This document shows positions 24,619-32,453 of a DNA stretch of 53,697 nucleotides, one piece after another; position 1 is the stretch's first letter; the number at the start of each line of letters is the position of its first letter. The notes beneath the pieces were generated by a model that saw only the letters and a list, made by a program, of their open reading frames with translations, did not search any database and had not been told where the DNA came from. Where the stretch lies: NCBI GenBank assembly GCA_025350865.1, contig JANXWZ010000136.1, forward strand, positions 1 through 53,697, read 5' to 3'. The stretch is from Rhodanobacteraceae bacterium (GTDB lineage: Bacteria; Acidobacteriota; Terriglobia; Terriglobales; Acidobacteriaceae). Both the position numbers and the translations under genes were made by a program.

Positions 24619-25359
24619 TTAGAGAGTCATCCCGCCGTCAATGACGATATTCGATCCGGTCATGAAGGTCGCCTCGTTGGAAGCCAGCAGCACCGCTACC
24701 TCTGCGATCTCCTGGGGTGTTCCAACGCGGCCCATTGGCTGGCGTGCGATGAAGGCTGCGCGTGCCGCCTCATAATCTCCCTGTGCCATCATGCGATCTT
24801 TCAGCGACGGGGTGTCGACCGTCCCGGGGCAGATCGAGTTGCAGCGGATTCCGTCGGTCACAAAATCGAGAGCGACGGACAACGTGAGCCCGATCACGGC
24901 AGCCTTGGTGACGCCGTAGGCAAATCGATTTGGCGCTGCCATGATCGACGAGGCTACCGACGCGATATTGATGATCGACCCGTCCTTGCGCTCGCGCATC
25001 CCCGGAAGAAAGCTGTGGATGGTATTCAGCATCGTGACGACGTTGATTTCAAAGCTGCGCCTCAACTGCGGCGGGTCGCAATCCATCAACGTACCCACCG
25101 CCACAAAGCCTGCGCAATTGACCAGCACATTCACGTCTGGGTAGGCGGCTGCGACGGCCGCCACGGCAGCTTCGTCGGTCGCGTCCATCACCGCTACCCG
25201 CACGTTGGGGTGGCTGAATTCGGACTTCAAACGCTCCGCCTGCAGGTCGGTCACGATCACGATTGCGCCTTCGCGCAGATACGCGTCGGCGATGGCTCGG
25301 CCGATCCCTTGAGCCGCGCCGGTGATCAGACAGGTCTTCCCCGTGAGTCTTCCTTGCAT
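24619..25359 (-). CDS. SDR dehydrogenase, probable 2-keto-3-deoxy-L-fuconate (or -rhamnonate) dehydrogenase
   Basis: A 246-residue SDR with TGAAQGIG (14-21), Asp in VTDLQ for NAD+ binding, NCAG, the SxxY-type catalytic set (IASVAS, FAYGVTKAA), and the segment CNSICPGTVDTPSL followed by RMMAQGDYEAARAAFIARQPMGR. That CPGTVDTPSL block with the AR-AF-ARQ helix is typical of the DHRS6/2-keto-3-deoxy-L-fuconate dehydrogenase group. The AAGGGG box is well placed. It is the third gene of a minus-strand SDR operon. It should oxidise a 2-keto-3-deoxy sugar acid to the 2,4-diketo acid, the substrate expected for the FAH-family hydrolase at 30352. Confidence 0.82.
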   Translation of the reverse strand: MQGRLTGKTCLITGAAQGIGRAIADAYLREGAIVIVTDLQAERLKSEFSHPNVRVAVMDATDEAAVAAVAAAYPDVNVLVNCAGFVAVGTLMDCDPPQLRRSFEINVVTMLNTIHSFLPGMRERKDGSIINIASVASSIMAAPNRFAYGVTKAAVIGLTLSVALDFVTDGIRCNSICPGTVDTPSLKDRMMAQGDYEAARAAFIARQPMGRVGTPQEIAEVAVLLASNEATFMTGSNIVIDGGMTL

Positions 25360-25392
25360 AAATCCCCTTATCTTGTAGTAATTTCCGCCGGG

Positions 25393-26244
25393 TTACCCCG
25401 GGAAGAGAGTTGCCCCGCCATCGACCCTCAGCACCTGGCCGCTGACGAAGGCGCTGCTGTCGCTGGCGAGGAAGGCTACCACGCGCGCAATCTCCATCGG
25501 TTCGGCATAGCGATCCAGCGAGACGGAATCCTTCATCATCCCGTCGTCCAGAGTCCGCGTGGCCAGAAAGCGCGCGCTCTTGGTGGGACCGGGACTGACT
25601 GCGTTTACCCTCACGCCATGCGGCCTCATCTCCAGCGCCAGGCATCGTGTGTAGTGGATGACGGCGGCCTTCGCGCAGCCGTAGATAACCTCCGGAGAAA
25701 CCCCTTGATGTCCATTCAGCGAGCCGATGTTGATCACCGCGCCGTTCTTCCTCGCCTTCATTCCGGGACACACGGCGCGGCACATCAGAAAGGTTCCCAT
25801 GAAATTGCGCTGGAGGACGGCGGCGGCGTCCGCAAGAGAGACGTCAAGCGCACCATTTGGATTTGGCTTCTGCCCCTGTGCGCCGATGTCGCCACCTGCG
25901 CAATTCACCAGGATGGAAATCGGCCCTAGCTGGTCCTGTGCGAGCCGCACCATCGCTTCCACCTGTTGCTCCTGCGAGATGTCTCCGGTCACCGCAATCG
26001 CACGCGCGCCACCGACCGAAAGCTGCTCGGATACTGCGGTCAGGCTTTCCGCTTCGCCATACTGCGCGGGCGCCCCTTCGGAGATATCGTGCAGGACCAT
26101 GTTGGCCCCCATCGCCATCAGGGTCTCCGCGATCATTCGCCCCAGTCCCCGGCCCGATCCGGTGACCATCGCGACTGCACCGTCGAGCCGACCGAGACTC
26201 TCCGCCACCTTTGGCAATTGGTATGGCTTCGTCGTTTGATTCAT
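25393..26244 (-). CDS. SDR-family oxidoreductase
   Basis: A 283-residue short-chain dehydrogenase. I chose the ATG at 26244 (MNQTTKPYQLP); an upstream start would overlap the previous gene. It has the cofactor motif TGSGRGLG, NCAGG, catalytic Ser in INIGSLNG, YGCAKA with Tyr/Lys, and VSPGPTKSARF. It is slightly longer than its neighbours owing to an insertion after GDISQEQQ and NPNGALD. C-terminal AFVSGQVLRVDGGATLFPG. It is the middle gene of three SDRs, 28 bases after the first and 33 before the third. Substrate unknown; a polyol or sugar acid is likely from context. Confidence 0.87.
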   Translation of the reverse strand: MNQTTKPYQLPKVAESLGRLDGAVAMVTGSGRGLGRMIAETLMAMGANMVLHDISEGAPAQYGEAESLTAVSEQLSVGGARAIAVTGDISQEQQVEAMVRLAQDQLGPISILVNCAGGDIGAQGQKPNPNGALDVSLADAAAVLQRNFMGTFLMCRAVCPGMKARKNGAVINIGSLNGHQGVSPEVIYGCAKAAVIHYTRCLALEMRPHGVRVNAVSPGPTKSARFLATRTLDDGMMKDSVSLDRYAEPMEIARVVAFLASDSSAFVSGQVLRVDGGATLFPG

Positions 26245-26272
26245 ATGCCCCACTACTCCGCACCCAGTCCCT

Positions 26273-27028
26273 TTATTTCGCCGTCCAGCCACCGTCGATC
26301 AAAATGTCTGTACCGGTAATAAATCCCGAGTACTCGGAACATAAGTAGCAAGCCAGTGCGCCAATCTCTTTCACCTCGCCCCAGCGGCCAACCGGCAGAC
26401 TCGCAAGGAACAGGGCGTTGGCCTCCGGGTTCTGCATCACCGGGTAGTTCATCTCGGTGCCAAATGGCCCGGGGCTGATCCCGTTCACTGTAATCCCGTC
26501 CAGAGCCAGTTCCTGCGACAAGGCTCGCGTCAATCCCAGCAGAGAAGTCTTTGCGGAGGAATAAGCCGTTCTTCCCGGCAGCGAAATGTGGCTCATGATG
26601 GATGTCATATTCAGGATGCGGCCATACCCCGTTCCCTTCATCCCGGGGACGAACGCGCGGCACATCAGGAAGGTTGAGATGAGGCTTGCATCGAGCACAC
26701 TTCTGAACTCGTCCAGCGTAAAGTCGACGAGGTTCTTGCGGATGTTGATACCGGCATTGTTGATCAGAACCTGAGGGTGTCCAAACTTTTCAGAGACTCC
26801 GGCAGCGATAGCCGCTACGTCTGCTTCGTTCGTCACGTCGCCGCTGAACACTTCGGCAATTCCACCAGCCGCGCGGATGCTGTCGCGGACGGCCTCGAGG
26901 CGCTGCACATCGCGGGCGACCAAGGCGACCTTTGCCCCCGAAGCCGAGAGCGCGATCGCCATAGCTTCTCCCAGACCTCGGCTCCCCCCAGTGATCACGG
27001 CAGTCTTTCCAGATAGATCGATAGTCAT
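26273..27028 (-). CDS. SDR-family oxidoreductase, gluconate-5-dehydrogenase-like
   Basis: A 251-residue SDR. The ATG at 27028 is preferred because AGGG lies five bases upstream; a GTG two codons earlier is less likely. Motifs are TGGSRGLG, NNAGINIRK, MTSIMSH (Ser), AYSSAKTSL (Tyr/Lys) and ISPGPFGTEMN. The GSRGLG loop and the PGPFGTE block resemble gluconate 5-dehydrogenase and related sugar-acid reductases. It is the first gene of the SDR operon and has its own promoter with operator site 3. It may act on the free sugar, an aldonate or a keto-sugar acid. Confidence 0.87.
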   Translation of the reverse strand: MTIDLSGKTAVITGGSRGLGEAMAIALSASGAKVALVARDVQRLEAVRDSIRAAGGIAEVFSGDVTNEADVAAIAAGVSEKFGHPQVLINNAGINIRKNLVDFTLDEFRSVLDASLISTFLMCRAFVPGMKGTGYGRILNMTSIMSHISLPGRTAYSSAKTSLLGLTRALSQELALDGITVNGISPGPFGTEMNYPVMQNPEANALFLASLPVGRWGEVKEIGALACYLCSEYSGFITGTDILIDGGWTAK

Positions 27029-27078
27029 CTTCACCCTGTTGGAGTACTGTGTGTTGACCCGACGCGGCCGCCTTGATT

Positions 27079-27106
27079 TGTATACTACATACAGAATTCA
27101 TGTCAA
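27079..27106 (-). promoter_or_regulatory. Promoter of the SDR operon with GTATAC-type operator, site 3
   Basis: Read on the minus strand, TTGACA (27106-27101) and TATACA (27084-27079) are 16 bases apart, a strong sigma-70-like promoter. The 15-bp operator (27079-27093) covers the -10 and part of the spacer, so bound repressor would block polymerase. It starts 50 bases before the SDR start. Confidence 0.7.
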
Positions 27107-27141
27107 AACTCTGCAATCCACTCCCGCTCGCTACAGACCTA

Positions 27142-28425
27142 CTAGAGCGCGGAAGTCTTTGCGGCAATAAGCACAGGATCGCTTTCCGATGGCGGAGTCT
27201 GCCCGGCCCGATCCGGATGCAGCGCAAGCCAGCAGCATGCCGAAATTGCCGCAGCCCCCGCCATCATGTAGATCAAGGGATTCCAGTTGCCGTCGGTATG
27301 CTGCAGAATCAGTCCGCCAACAAATGGTGCAGCGAACCCCGCAAGGTTTCCGAGCATATTCATGGATGCCGCTACGGTTGCGGTGTAGGGCCCACCAATC
27401 TCAACACAGGCATTCCACGAGATAGGCATGGTCAGGTCGCTGAAGAAGCTTGCCATCCCCAGGCACACCATGGCCACGACAACATTGTCGATGTGCGGGA
27501 ACACGAGCAACAAGAGGCAAGTCGTCATGAAGCCTCCGAAGGCGACGGCGCGCCGTGAAATGGCGATCGGCAACAGACCGCTGATCAAGGAGCCAAAGCC
27601 ACCAAACAGCAACGGCAGTACGGACAAAGCCGCGGCGCGTCCGGCGGATTGTCCACGCGCCTCACGCAGGTAGGTTGGCAGCCATGTGATGTAGAAGTAC
27701 CAGACAAACGAAAAGCAGAAGTATTGCAATCCGAGAAACGCGACCGGCGGCTGCAACAGGAGGCTAAGCCAGCTCCGCCCGGAGGTGCCGTGTTCCATTC
27801 CTATTGCGCGGTTGTTTTCAATTAGCTCCAGCTCGGCTGCGTTGACGCCTTTGTGTTCGGAAGGGCGGTCGCGGAACCATACAAAGCAGACAACGCACCA
27901 CACCACGCCCATGCTTGCGAACAGAACGAATCCAAGTCTCCACCCGACCCACGATATGGCTCCGAGTACAAGCGGTGGAGTTATCGCACCCCCCCACCGT
28001 GCACAGGCCCACATCAGCGATTGGGCGCGCATTCGCTCCTTGCGGGGGAGCCAGACACTGAGCATGCGCGTCAAATTGGGAAAGCAGCCGGCTTCGCCTG
28101 CGCCAAAGAGGAATCGGACCACCCACATTGAACCGACGCTCCAGGCAGCGCCAGTAAGCGCCGTAAACACAGACCATGCGAGTACGACCTGCAGCAAGAT
28201 TCGCCGTACGCCGAGCTTGTCGCCAAGCAGCCCCATCGGCAATTCAAACAGCGCGTACGAGAGTCCGAACGCACCAAACACGAGGCCCATTTGCGCTTTG
28301 TTGAGATGAAGGTCGTGAGAGATTGGTCCGGCAGCCTGCGAGATCGCGACACGCTGAACGTAGGAGAGAACCGCAAGCGAAATCGCCAAGGTGACGACCC
28401 CGAATCGGGTGCGGGTTGGCTTCAT
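27142..28425 (-). CDS. MFS transporter, ACS (sugar-acid/hexuronate) family
   Basis: A 427-residue transporter with about 12 membrane helices. The N-terminal half has SYVQRVAISQAAGPISHDL, the loop GLLGDKLGVRR between helices 2 and 3, and GAGEAGCFPNLTRMLSVWLPRKERMRA, the signature of the anion:cation symporter family that imports hexuronates, galactonate and similar acids. The second half has LPTYLREARGQSAGRAA and a helix-rich end. A GAGG box is nine bases before the ATG. It is divergent from the IlvD-type dehydratase over operator site 4, and so likely imports the acid that the dehydratase uses. Confidence 0.9.
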   Translation of the reverse strand: MKPTRTRFGVVTLAISLAVLSYVQRVAISQAAGPISHDLHLNKAQMGLVFGAFGLSYALFELPMGLLGDKLGVRRILLQVVLAWSVFTALTGAAWSVGSMWVVRFLFGAGEAGCFPNLTRMLSVWLPRKERMRAQSLMWACARWGGAITPPLVLGAISWVGWRLGFVLFASMGVVWCVVCFVWFRDRPSEHKGVNAAELELIENNRAIGMEHGTSGRSWLSLLLQPPVAFLGLQYFCFSFVWYFYITWLPTYLREARGQSAGRAAALSVLPLLFGGFGSLISGLLPIAISRRAVAFGGFMTTCLLLLVFPHIDNVVVAMVCLGMASFFSDLTMPISWNACVEIGGPYTATVAASMNMLGNLAGFAAPFVGGLILQHTDGNWNPLIYMMAGAAAISACCWLALHPDRAGQTPPSESDPVLIAAKTSAL

Positions 28426-28513
28426 GCGGCTGGACCTCGGATCATCACACGCAATACTATCGAGTTAAGTCGCCAAGCGGTTGAAGCTTGCGTGGTTACT
28501 CTATTTCCGGATG

Positions 28514-28528
28514 AGTATACAGAATACA
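28514..28528. promoter_or_regulatory. GTATAC-type operator, site 4
   Basis: AGTATACAGAATACA lies in the 169-base divergent gap between the MFS gene and the dehydratase, positioned to control both. It has the GTATAC hexamer plus a second ATACA half-site, as in the other copies. Confidence 0.65.
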
Positions 28529-28594
28529 GTTTGAATAGCTCGTGGTAGTCTTCCTCGATAGCAACCAAGGCCCTGGGCAGGACATAAAAACAAC

Positions 28595-30316
28595 ATGACC
28601 CCAAAGAAACAGCTTCGATCAACTGCATGGTTCGGATCGGCAGATAAAGACGGATTCATTCATCGCAGCTGGATGCGCAGTTTTCCCGACGAAGTATTTG
28701 ATGGCCGCCCGGTCATTGGCATCTGCAATACCTGGTCGGAACTGACGCCCTGCAATGCCCACTTTCGCGAGATCGCCGAACGCGTCAAGCGCGGCGTCTG
28801 GGAGGCCGGCGGCTTCCCTGTCGAGTTCCCCGTCACCTCGCTCGGCGAGACCAACATCCGGCCAACGGCGATGCTGCTCCGCAACCTCGTCAGCATGGAC
28901 GTCGAAGAATCCATCCGCGGCAACCCCATCGACGGTGTCGTGCTGCTTTGCGGCTGCGACAAGACCACCCCGGCGTTGATCATGGGTGCCGCAAGCTGCG
29001 ATCTGCCAACCATCGTCGTCTCCGGCGGCCCCATGCTGAACGGAAAGTTCCGTGGCCGCGACATCGGTTCCGGCACTGACGTGTGGCGCTACAGCGAAGA
29101 GGTGAAGGCCGGCACCATGGGCCTCGCCGAATTCCGCGAGGCCGAGACCTGCATGTCCCGCTCTGCCGGGCACTGTATGACCATGGGCACAGCATCGACG
29201 ATGGCCTGCATGGTGGAGGCGCTTGGACTTGGCCTTCCGCATAACGCGGCGATCCCAGCCTCGGACTCACGACGTCTTGTCATGGCGCACCACGCCGGGC
29301 GTCGCATCGTGCAGATGGTCCACGAAGATCTGCGCATCTCGAAGATTTTGACGCGTGAAGCCTTCGTCAATGCCATCCGCGTCAACGGGGCGGTCGGTGG
29401 ATCGACCAACGCGGTCATCCATTCGATTGCGATGGCCGGCCGCACCGAGGTGGAGCTCGACCTGAACGATTGGGATACGCTGGGACGCAAGGTCGACACG
29501 CTTGTCAACCTGATGCCATCCGGCCAGTTCCTCATGGAAGACTTCTATTATGCGGGGGGATTGCCCGCAGTCATTCGCTCGCTGGGAGAGAACGACCTGC
29601 TCCACCGCCACGCGCTGACGGTGAACGGGAAGACGATCTGGGAGAACTGCTGCGACGCGCCGAATTGGAACACCGACGTCATTCGCACGCCGGACAACCC
29701 ACTCACGGAGAGTGGCGGAATTGCAGTACTTCGCGGCAATCTGGCTCCCGATGGCGCCGTTCTAAAGCCTTCCGCTGCATCTCCCCATCTGCTCGTGCAT
29801 CGCGGTCCTGCAGTCGTCTTCGACAGCATCGAGGATTACCATGCGCGGATCGACGATCCCGATCTCGTGGTTGATGAGAACTCCGTTCTCGTCCTCAGAA
29901 ACTGCGGACCATGCGGCTACCCCGGCATGCCCGAGGTGGGCAACATGGGACTGCCGCCGAAGGTCCTCCGCCGCGGCATCAAGGACATGGTTCGTATCTC
30001 CGACGCCCGCATGAGCGGCACAGCCTACGGCACGGTGATCCTGCACGTTGCGCCTGAGGCTGCCGTCGGTGGACCGCTCGCGCTGGTCAACAACGGCGAC
30101 ATCATCGACATCGACGTCCCGCAGCGCAGGCTTCACCTCGAGGTCTCCGACGATGTTCTTGCCGAACGCCGCCTGCAGTGGACCGCACCAGAGCATGCGA
30201 TGAAGGGCGGCTATCAAGAGCTCTATCGCGATCGCGTCACCCAGGCCGACAAAGGTGCCGACTTCGACTTTCTCAAGGGATGCCGCGGTGCCGGAATTCC
30301 TCGAGAGTCCCACTAA
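28595..30316 (+). CDS. IlvD/EDD-family sugar-acid dehydratase (L-arabonate/L-fuconate type)
   Basis: A 573-residue iron-sulfur dehydratase that turns a sugar acid into its 2-keto-3-deoxy derivative. It shows NTWSELTPCNAHF (Cys53), CGCDKTTPALIMG (Cys121) and SAGHCMTMGTASTM (Cys194), matching the three cysteines of [2Fe-2S] pentonate dehydratases. GAVGGSTNAVIH, LRNCGPCGYPGMPEV and the C-terminal ISDARMSGTAYGTVILHVAPEAA are also present. The TWSE/TPCN form separates it from branched-chain IlvD and phosphogluconate Edd, pointing to L-arabonate, L-fuconate or D-xylonate-like substrates. It starts 67 bases after operator site 4, and the FAH hydrolase follows after 35 bases. Confidence 0.9.
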   Translation: MTPKKQLRSTAWFGSADKDGFIHRSWMRSFPDEVFDGRPVIGICNTWSELTPCNAHFREIAERVKRGVWEAGGFPVEFPVTSLGETNIRPTAMLLRNLVSMDVEESIRGNPIDGVVLLCGCDKTTPALIMGAASCDLPTIVVSGGPMLNGKFRGRDIGSGTDVWRYSEEVKAGTMGLAEFREAETCMSRSAGHCMTMGTASTMACMVEALGLGLPHNAAIPASDSRRLVMAHHAGRRIVQMVHEDLRISKILTREAFVNAIRVNGAVGGSTNAVIHSIAMAGRTEVELDLNDWDTLGRKVDTLVNLMPSGQFLMEDFYYAGGLPAVIRSLGENDLLHRHALTVNGKTIWENCCDAPNWNTDVIRTPDNPLTESGGIAVLRGNLAPDGAVLKPSAASPHLLVHRGPAVVFDSIEDYHARIDDPDLVVDENSVLVLRNCGPCGYPGMPEVGNMGLPPKVLRRGIKDMVRISDARMSGTAYGTVILHVAPEAAVGGPLALVNNGDIIDIDVPQRRLHLEVSDDVLAERRLQWTAPEHAMKGGYQELYRDRVTQADKGADFDFLKGCRGAGIPRESH

Positions 30317-30351
30317 CCACACACGACAGACAAGACAAGAAAGAGGATCGA

Positions 30352-31209
30352 TTGAAACTGCTACGATATGGCCCGCTTGGCGAAGAGAAGCCCGGAATGC
30401 TCGATGCAAACGGAGTGCTCCGCGATCTTTCACATCATGTTTCCGACATCGCCGGCGCGGCTCTCTCCCCTGCTTCCCTCGCGAAGCTCTCCGCTCTTGA
30501 TCCTGAGACGCTTCCCGTTGTGACGGGAACACCGCGCCTGGGATCGTGCGTCGCCCAACCCGCCAAGTTCATGTGCATCGGGCTCAACTACTCCGATCAC
30601 GCGGCGGAATCAGGCATGGCGGTTCCGGTTGAGCCGGTGCTGTTCATGAAGGCAAGTTCGGCAATCTGCGGCCCGGACGACGACGTTGTGATCCCGCGCG
30701 GCTCAAAGAAGACAGACTGGGAAGTGGAACTAGGCGTCGTCATCGGCACCAAAGCGAAGTACGTGTCGGAAGCCGATGCGCTCTCGTACGTCGCCGGATA
30801 TTGCCTGATCAACGATGTGTCGGAGCGCGCCTTCCAGCTCGAAGGGACGGGCCAGTGGGTGAAGGGGAAAAGTGCGGACACGTTCGGTCCGACAGGCCCA
30901 TGGCTCGTCACAACCGACGAAATCAGCGACCCGCAGACTCTGAACATGTGGCTTGAAGTAGACGGCCACCGCTACCAGAAGGGTTCCACCAGCACGATGG
31001 TCTTTGGGGTCGCACATCTTGTCAGCTACATCAGCCGCTTCATGAGTCTGCACCCGGGAGACATCATCACCACTGGTACGCCGCCGGGTGTCGGCCATGG
31101 ACAGAAGCCTCCCGTCTATCTGCGTGCGGGCAATCGCATCCGGCTCGGCATCGACGGGCTCGGCGAGCAGAACCAGCTTGTGATTGCCGACCCGGGCGAG
31201 ACCAGCTAG
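30352..31209 (+). CDS. Fumarylacetoacetate hydrolase family protein, probable 2,4-diketo-3-deoxy-sugar-acid hydrolase
   Basis: A 285-residue FAH-fold enzyme. The start is TTG at 30352: GAGG is five bases upstream and MKLLRYGPLGEEKPG is the typical N-terminus. Metal ligands are visible: Glu124 and Glu126 in WEVELGVVIG and Asp155 in NDVSER. Further family blocks are CIGLNYSDHAAE, VLFMKASSAICGPDD, VKGKSADTFGPTGPW and GDIITTGTPPGVGHGQKPP. In non-phosphorylative L-fucose/L-rhamnose routes this family hydrolyses the 2,4-diketo acid to pyruvate plus a hydroxy acid, which fits the neighbouring dehydratase and dehydrogenase. Its TAG and the convergent epimerase stop share one palindromic CTAG. Confidence 0.88.
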   Translation: MKLLRYGPLGEEKPGMLDANGVLRDLSHHVSDIAGAALSPASLAKLSALDPETLPVVTGTPRLGSCVAQPAKFMCIGLNYSDHAAESGMAVPVEPVLFMKASSAICGPDDDVVIPRGSKKTDWEVELGVVIGTKAKYVSEADALSYVAGYCLINDVSERAFQLEGTGQWVKGKSADTFGPTGPWLVTTDEISDPQTLNMWLEVDGHRYQKGSTSTMVFGVAHLVSYISRFMSLHPGDIITTGTPPGVGHGQKPPVYLRAGNRIRLGIDGLGEQNQLVIADPGETS

Positions 31210-32297
31210 AAACCCGAGGGCTTTACCCAGAAGCTTTCTTTCCATGTACCGCCCGGAGGGATCGACTGTAGCTCCTTATACAGTCCCTTCTGGGCCAGGT
31301 TCATGGAATCGGTGATTCCGGCCATCGGCTCGAAGGCGATGAAGTTGGGGTCTTGCGGCAGGCGTCGGGTCGCCCCAGGGGGCAACGGCGGTGCAGCGGC
31401 GGGGTTCGGGGAGTAAACCACCGAGGCCAAATACTTTGGCCCAAACTGAAGGTCGAGTCGCTGCTTCTTCCCCATCACGGACATTGTGGCGCGGCCGTCG
31501 GAATCGCGCACCAGGTCGCCAAAGACGTGATCCAGGTCGTAGTCCTTTAGATTTGCGGCTTTGGGGTCTGGAAATAGCTGCTCGATTGGCCGCGTTTCGC
31601 CGGTTGGGATCTTGGTGGGAGACAGCATCCATTCGGACTTGGCGCCCACGCCAATCACCCAGTCCTCACGCTTCGAATCGGTGAGCTGGTAGTAGGGATG
31701 GAACCCGATGGCGACCGGCATCGGGTCGGTGCTCAGGTTCACGATGCTTGTCTGAACCTGCAGCACACCAGCCTCAAGTCGCTGCGTGATCTCGATGGTG
31801 TGAGCGAATGGGAACTGCGCCATCCAGTCCGGATGCTTGTAGAAGTCCAGTCGGCAGGTGAGCCACGCAGCCTTCTTGTCGGCCTTCATCTCAACCACTT
31901 CCCAGAATGGATTCTGCGTCAGAAAGCCGTGGATCGGAATCGCTCCGCGCACGTTCCCGAGAGTCATATTGAAGTTGTACTTTTTGCCGTTGGCATAGAA
32001 CCCCTGCTCATCGAGACGATTCGCCCATGGCCCCAGAAATGGTATTCCGACCAGACCCGGCCGCGCCTTGAAGTCCTCGATCGAGGGGTACGGGAAGCGA
32101 AGCACATCCTGCCCATTCACCTTCATGCTGAAGACGACATCTCCAACTCCGGGGAGAATCGAAACCACGGTCTTATGCTGAGGATCTTCGAGCTTAACCA
32201 CCTCGCCTTCGCGGTGGGCTGTGTACTGAGCGGCAAGGGGCGTTACGACGGCAAACAGGACCGCGGCACTACGGAGGAAAAAGTTGGCGCAAGACAT
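31206..32297 (-). CDS. Exported aldose 1-epimerase (mutarotase)
   Basis: A 363-residue galactose-mutarotase-like enzyme that interconverts sugar anomers. I chose the ATG at 32297, with GAGAG five bases upstream, giving a signal peptide (CANFFLRSAAVLFAVVTPLAAQ); an ATG at 32318 lacks a ribosome binding site. Catalytic residues can be placed: His123 in PIHGFL, His200 in GFHPYYQL and the general base Glu323 in FEPMAGITD. It is predicted to be periplasmic, which would let it supply the anomer used by the exported PQQ dehydrogenases. It is convergent with the FAH gene. Confidence 0.87.
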   Translation of the reverse strand: MSCANFFLRSAAVLFAVVTPLAAQYTAHREGEVVKLEDPQHKTVVSILPGVGDVVFSMKVNGQDVLRFPYPSIEDFKARPGLVGIPFLGPWANRLDEQGFYANGKKYNFNMTLGNVRGAIPIHGFLTQNPFWEVVEMKADKKAAWLTCRLDFYKHPDWMAQFPFAHTIEITQRLEAGVLQVQTSIVNLSTDPMPVAIGFHPYYQLTDSKREDWVIGVGAKSEWMLSPTKIPTGETRPIEQLFPDPKAANLKDYDLDHVFGDLVRDSDGRATMSVMGKKQRLDLQFGPKYLASVVYSPNPAAAPPLPPGATRRLPQDPNFIAFEPMAGITDSMNLAQKGLYKELQSIPPGGTWKESFWVKPSGF

Positions 32298-32419
32298 GAG
32301 CACTCTCGAGATTGACATACAGCTAACGACAGAAAATCATTGCATGGAACTGCGATTGCAATCTTAGTGCAAGATCAGGATGGCGTACCTATGGCGGCCT
32401 TCCGGACCGTCGAAATACT

Positions 32420-32446
32420 GAGATTCGTCGCTCCGCTCAGAATGAC
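32420..32446. repeat. Possible dispersed intergenic repeat copy
   Basis: The stretch with TTCGTCGCTCCGCTCAGAATGAC, given here only by its outer words TTCGTCGC and CAGAATGAC, resembles a short interspersed repeat seen in many soil bacterial genomes. Only one copy is in the window, so repetition cannot be shown here. Confidence 0.3.
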
Positions 32447-32453
32447 CTCGGAG

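Noticed and set aside
32311..32325. TTGACATACAG upstream of the aldose epimerase as a further operator.
   Set aside because: It lacks GTATAC and fits the 15-bp pattern poorly.
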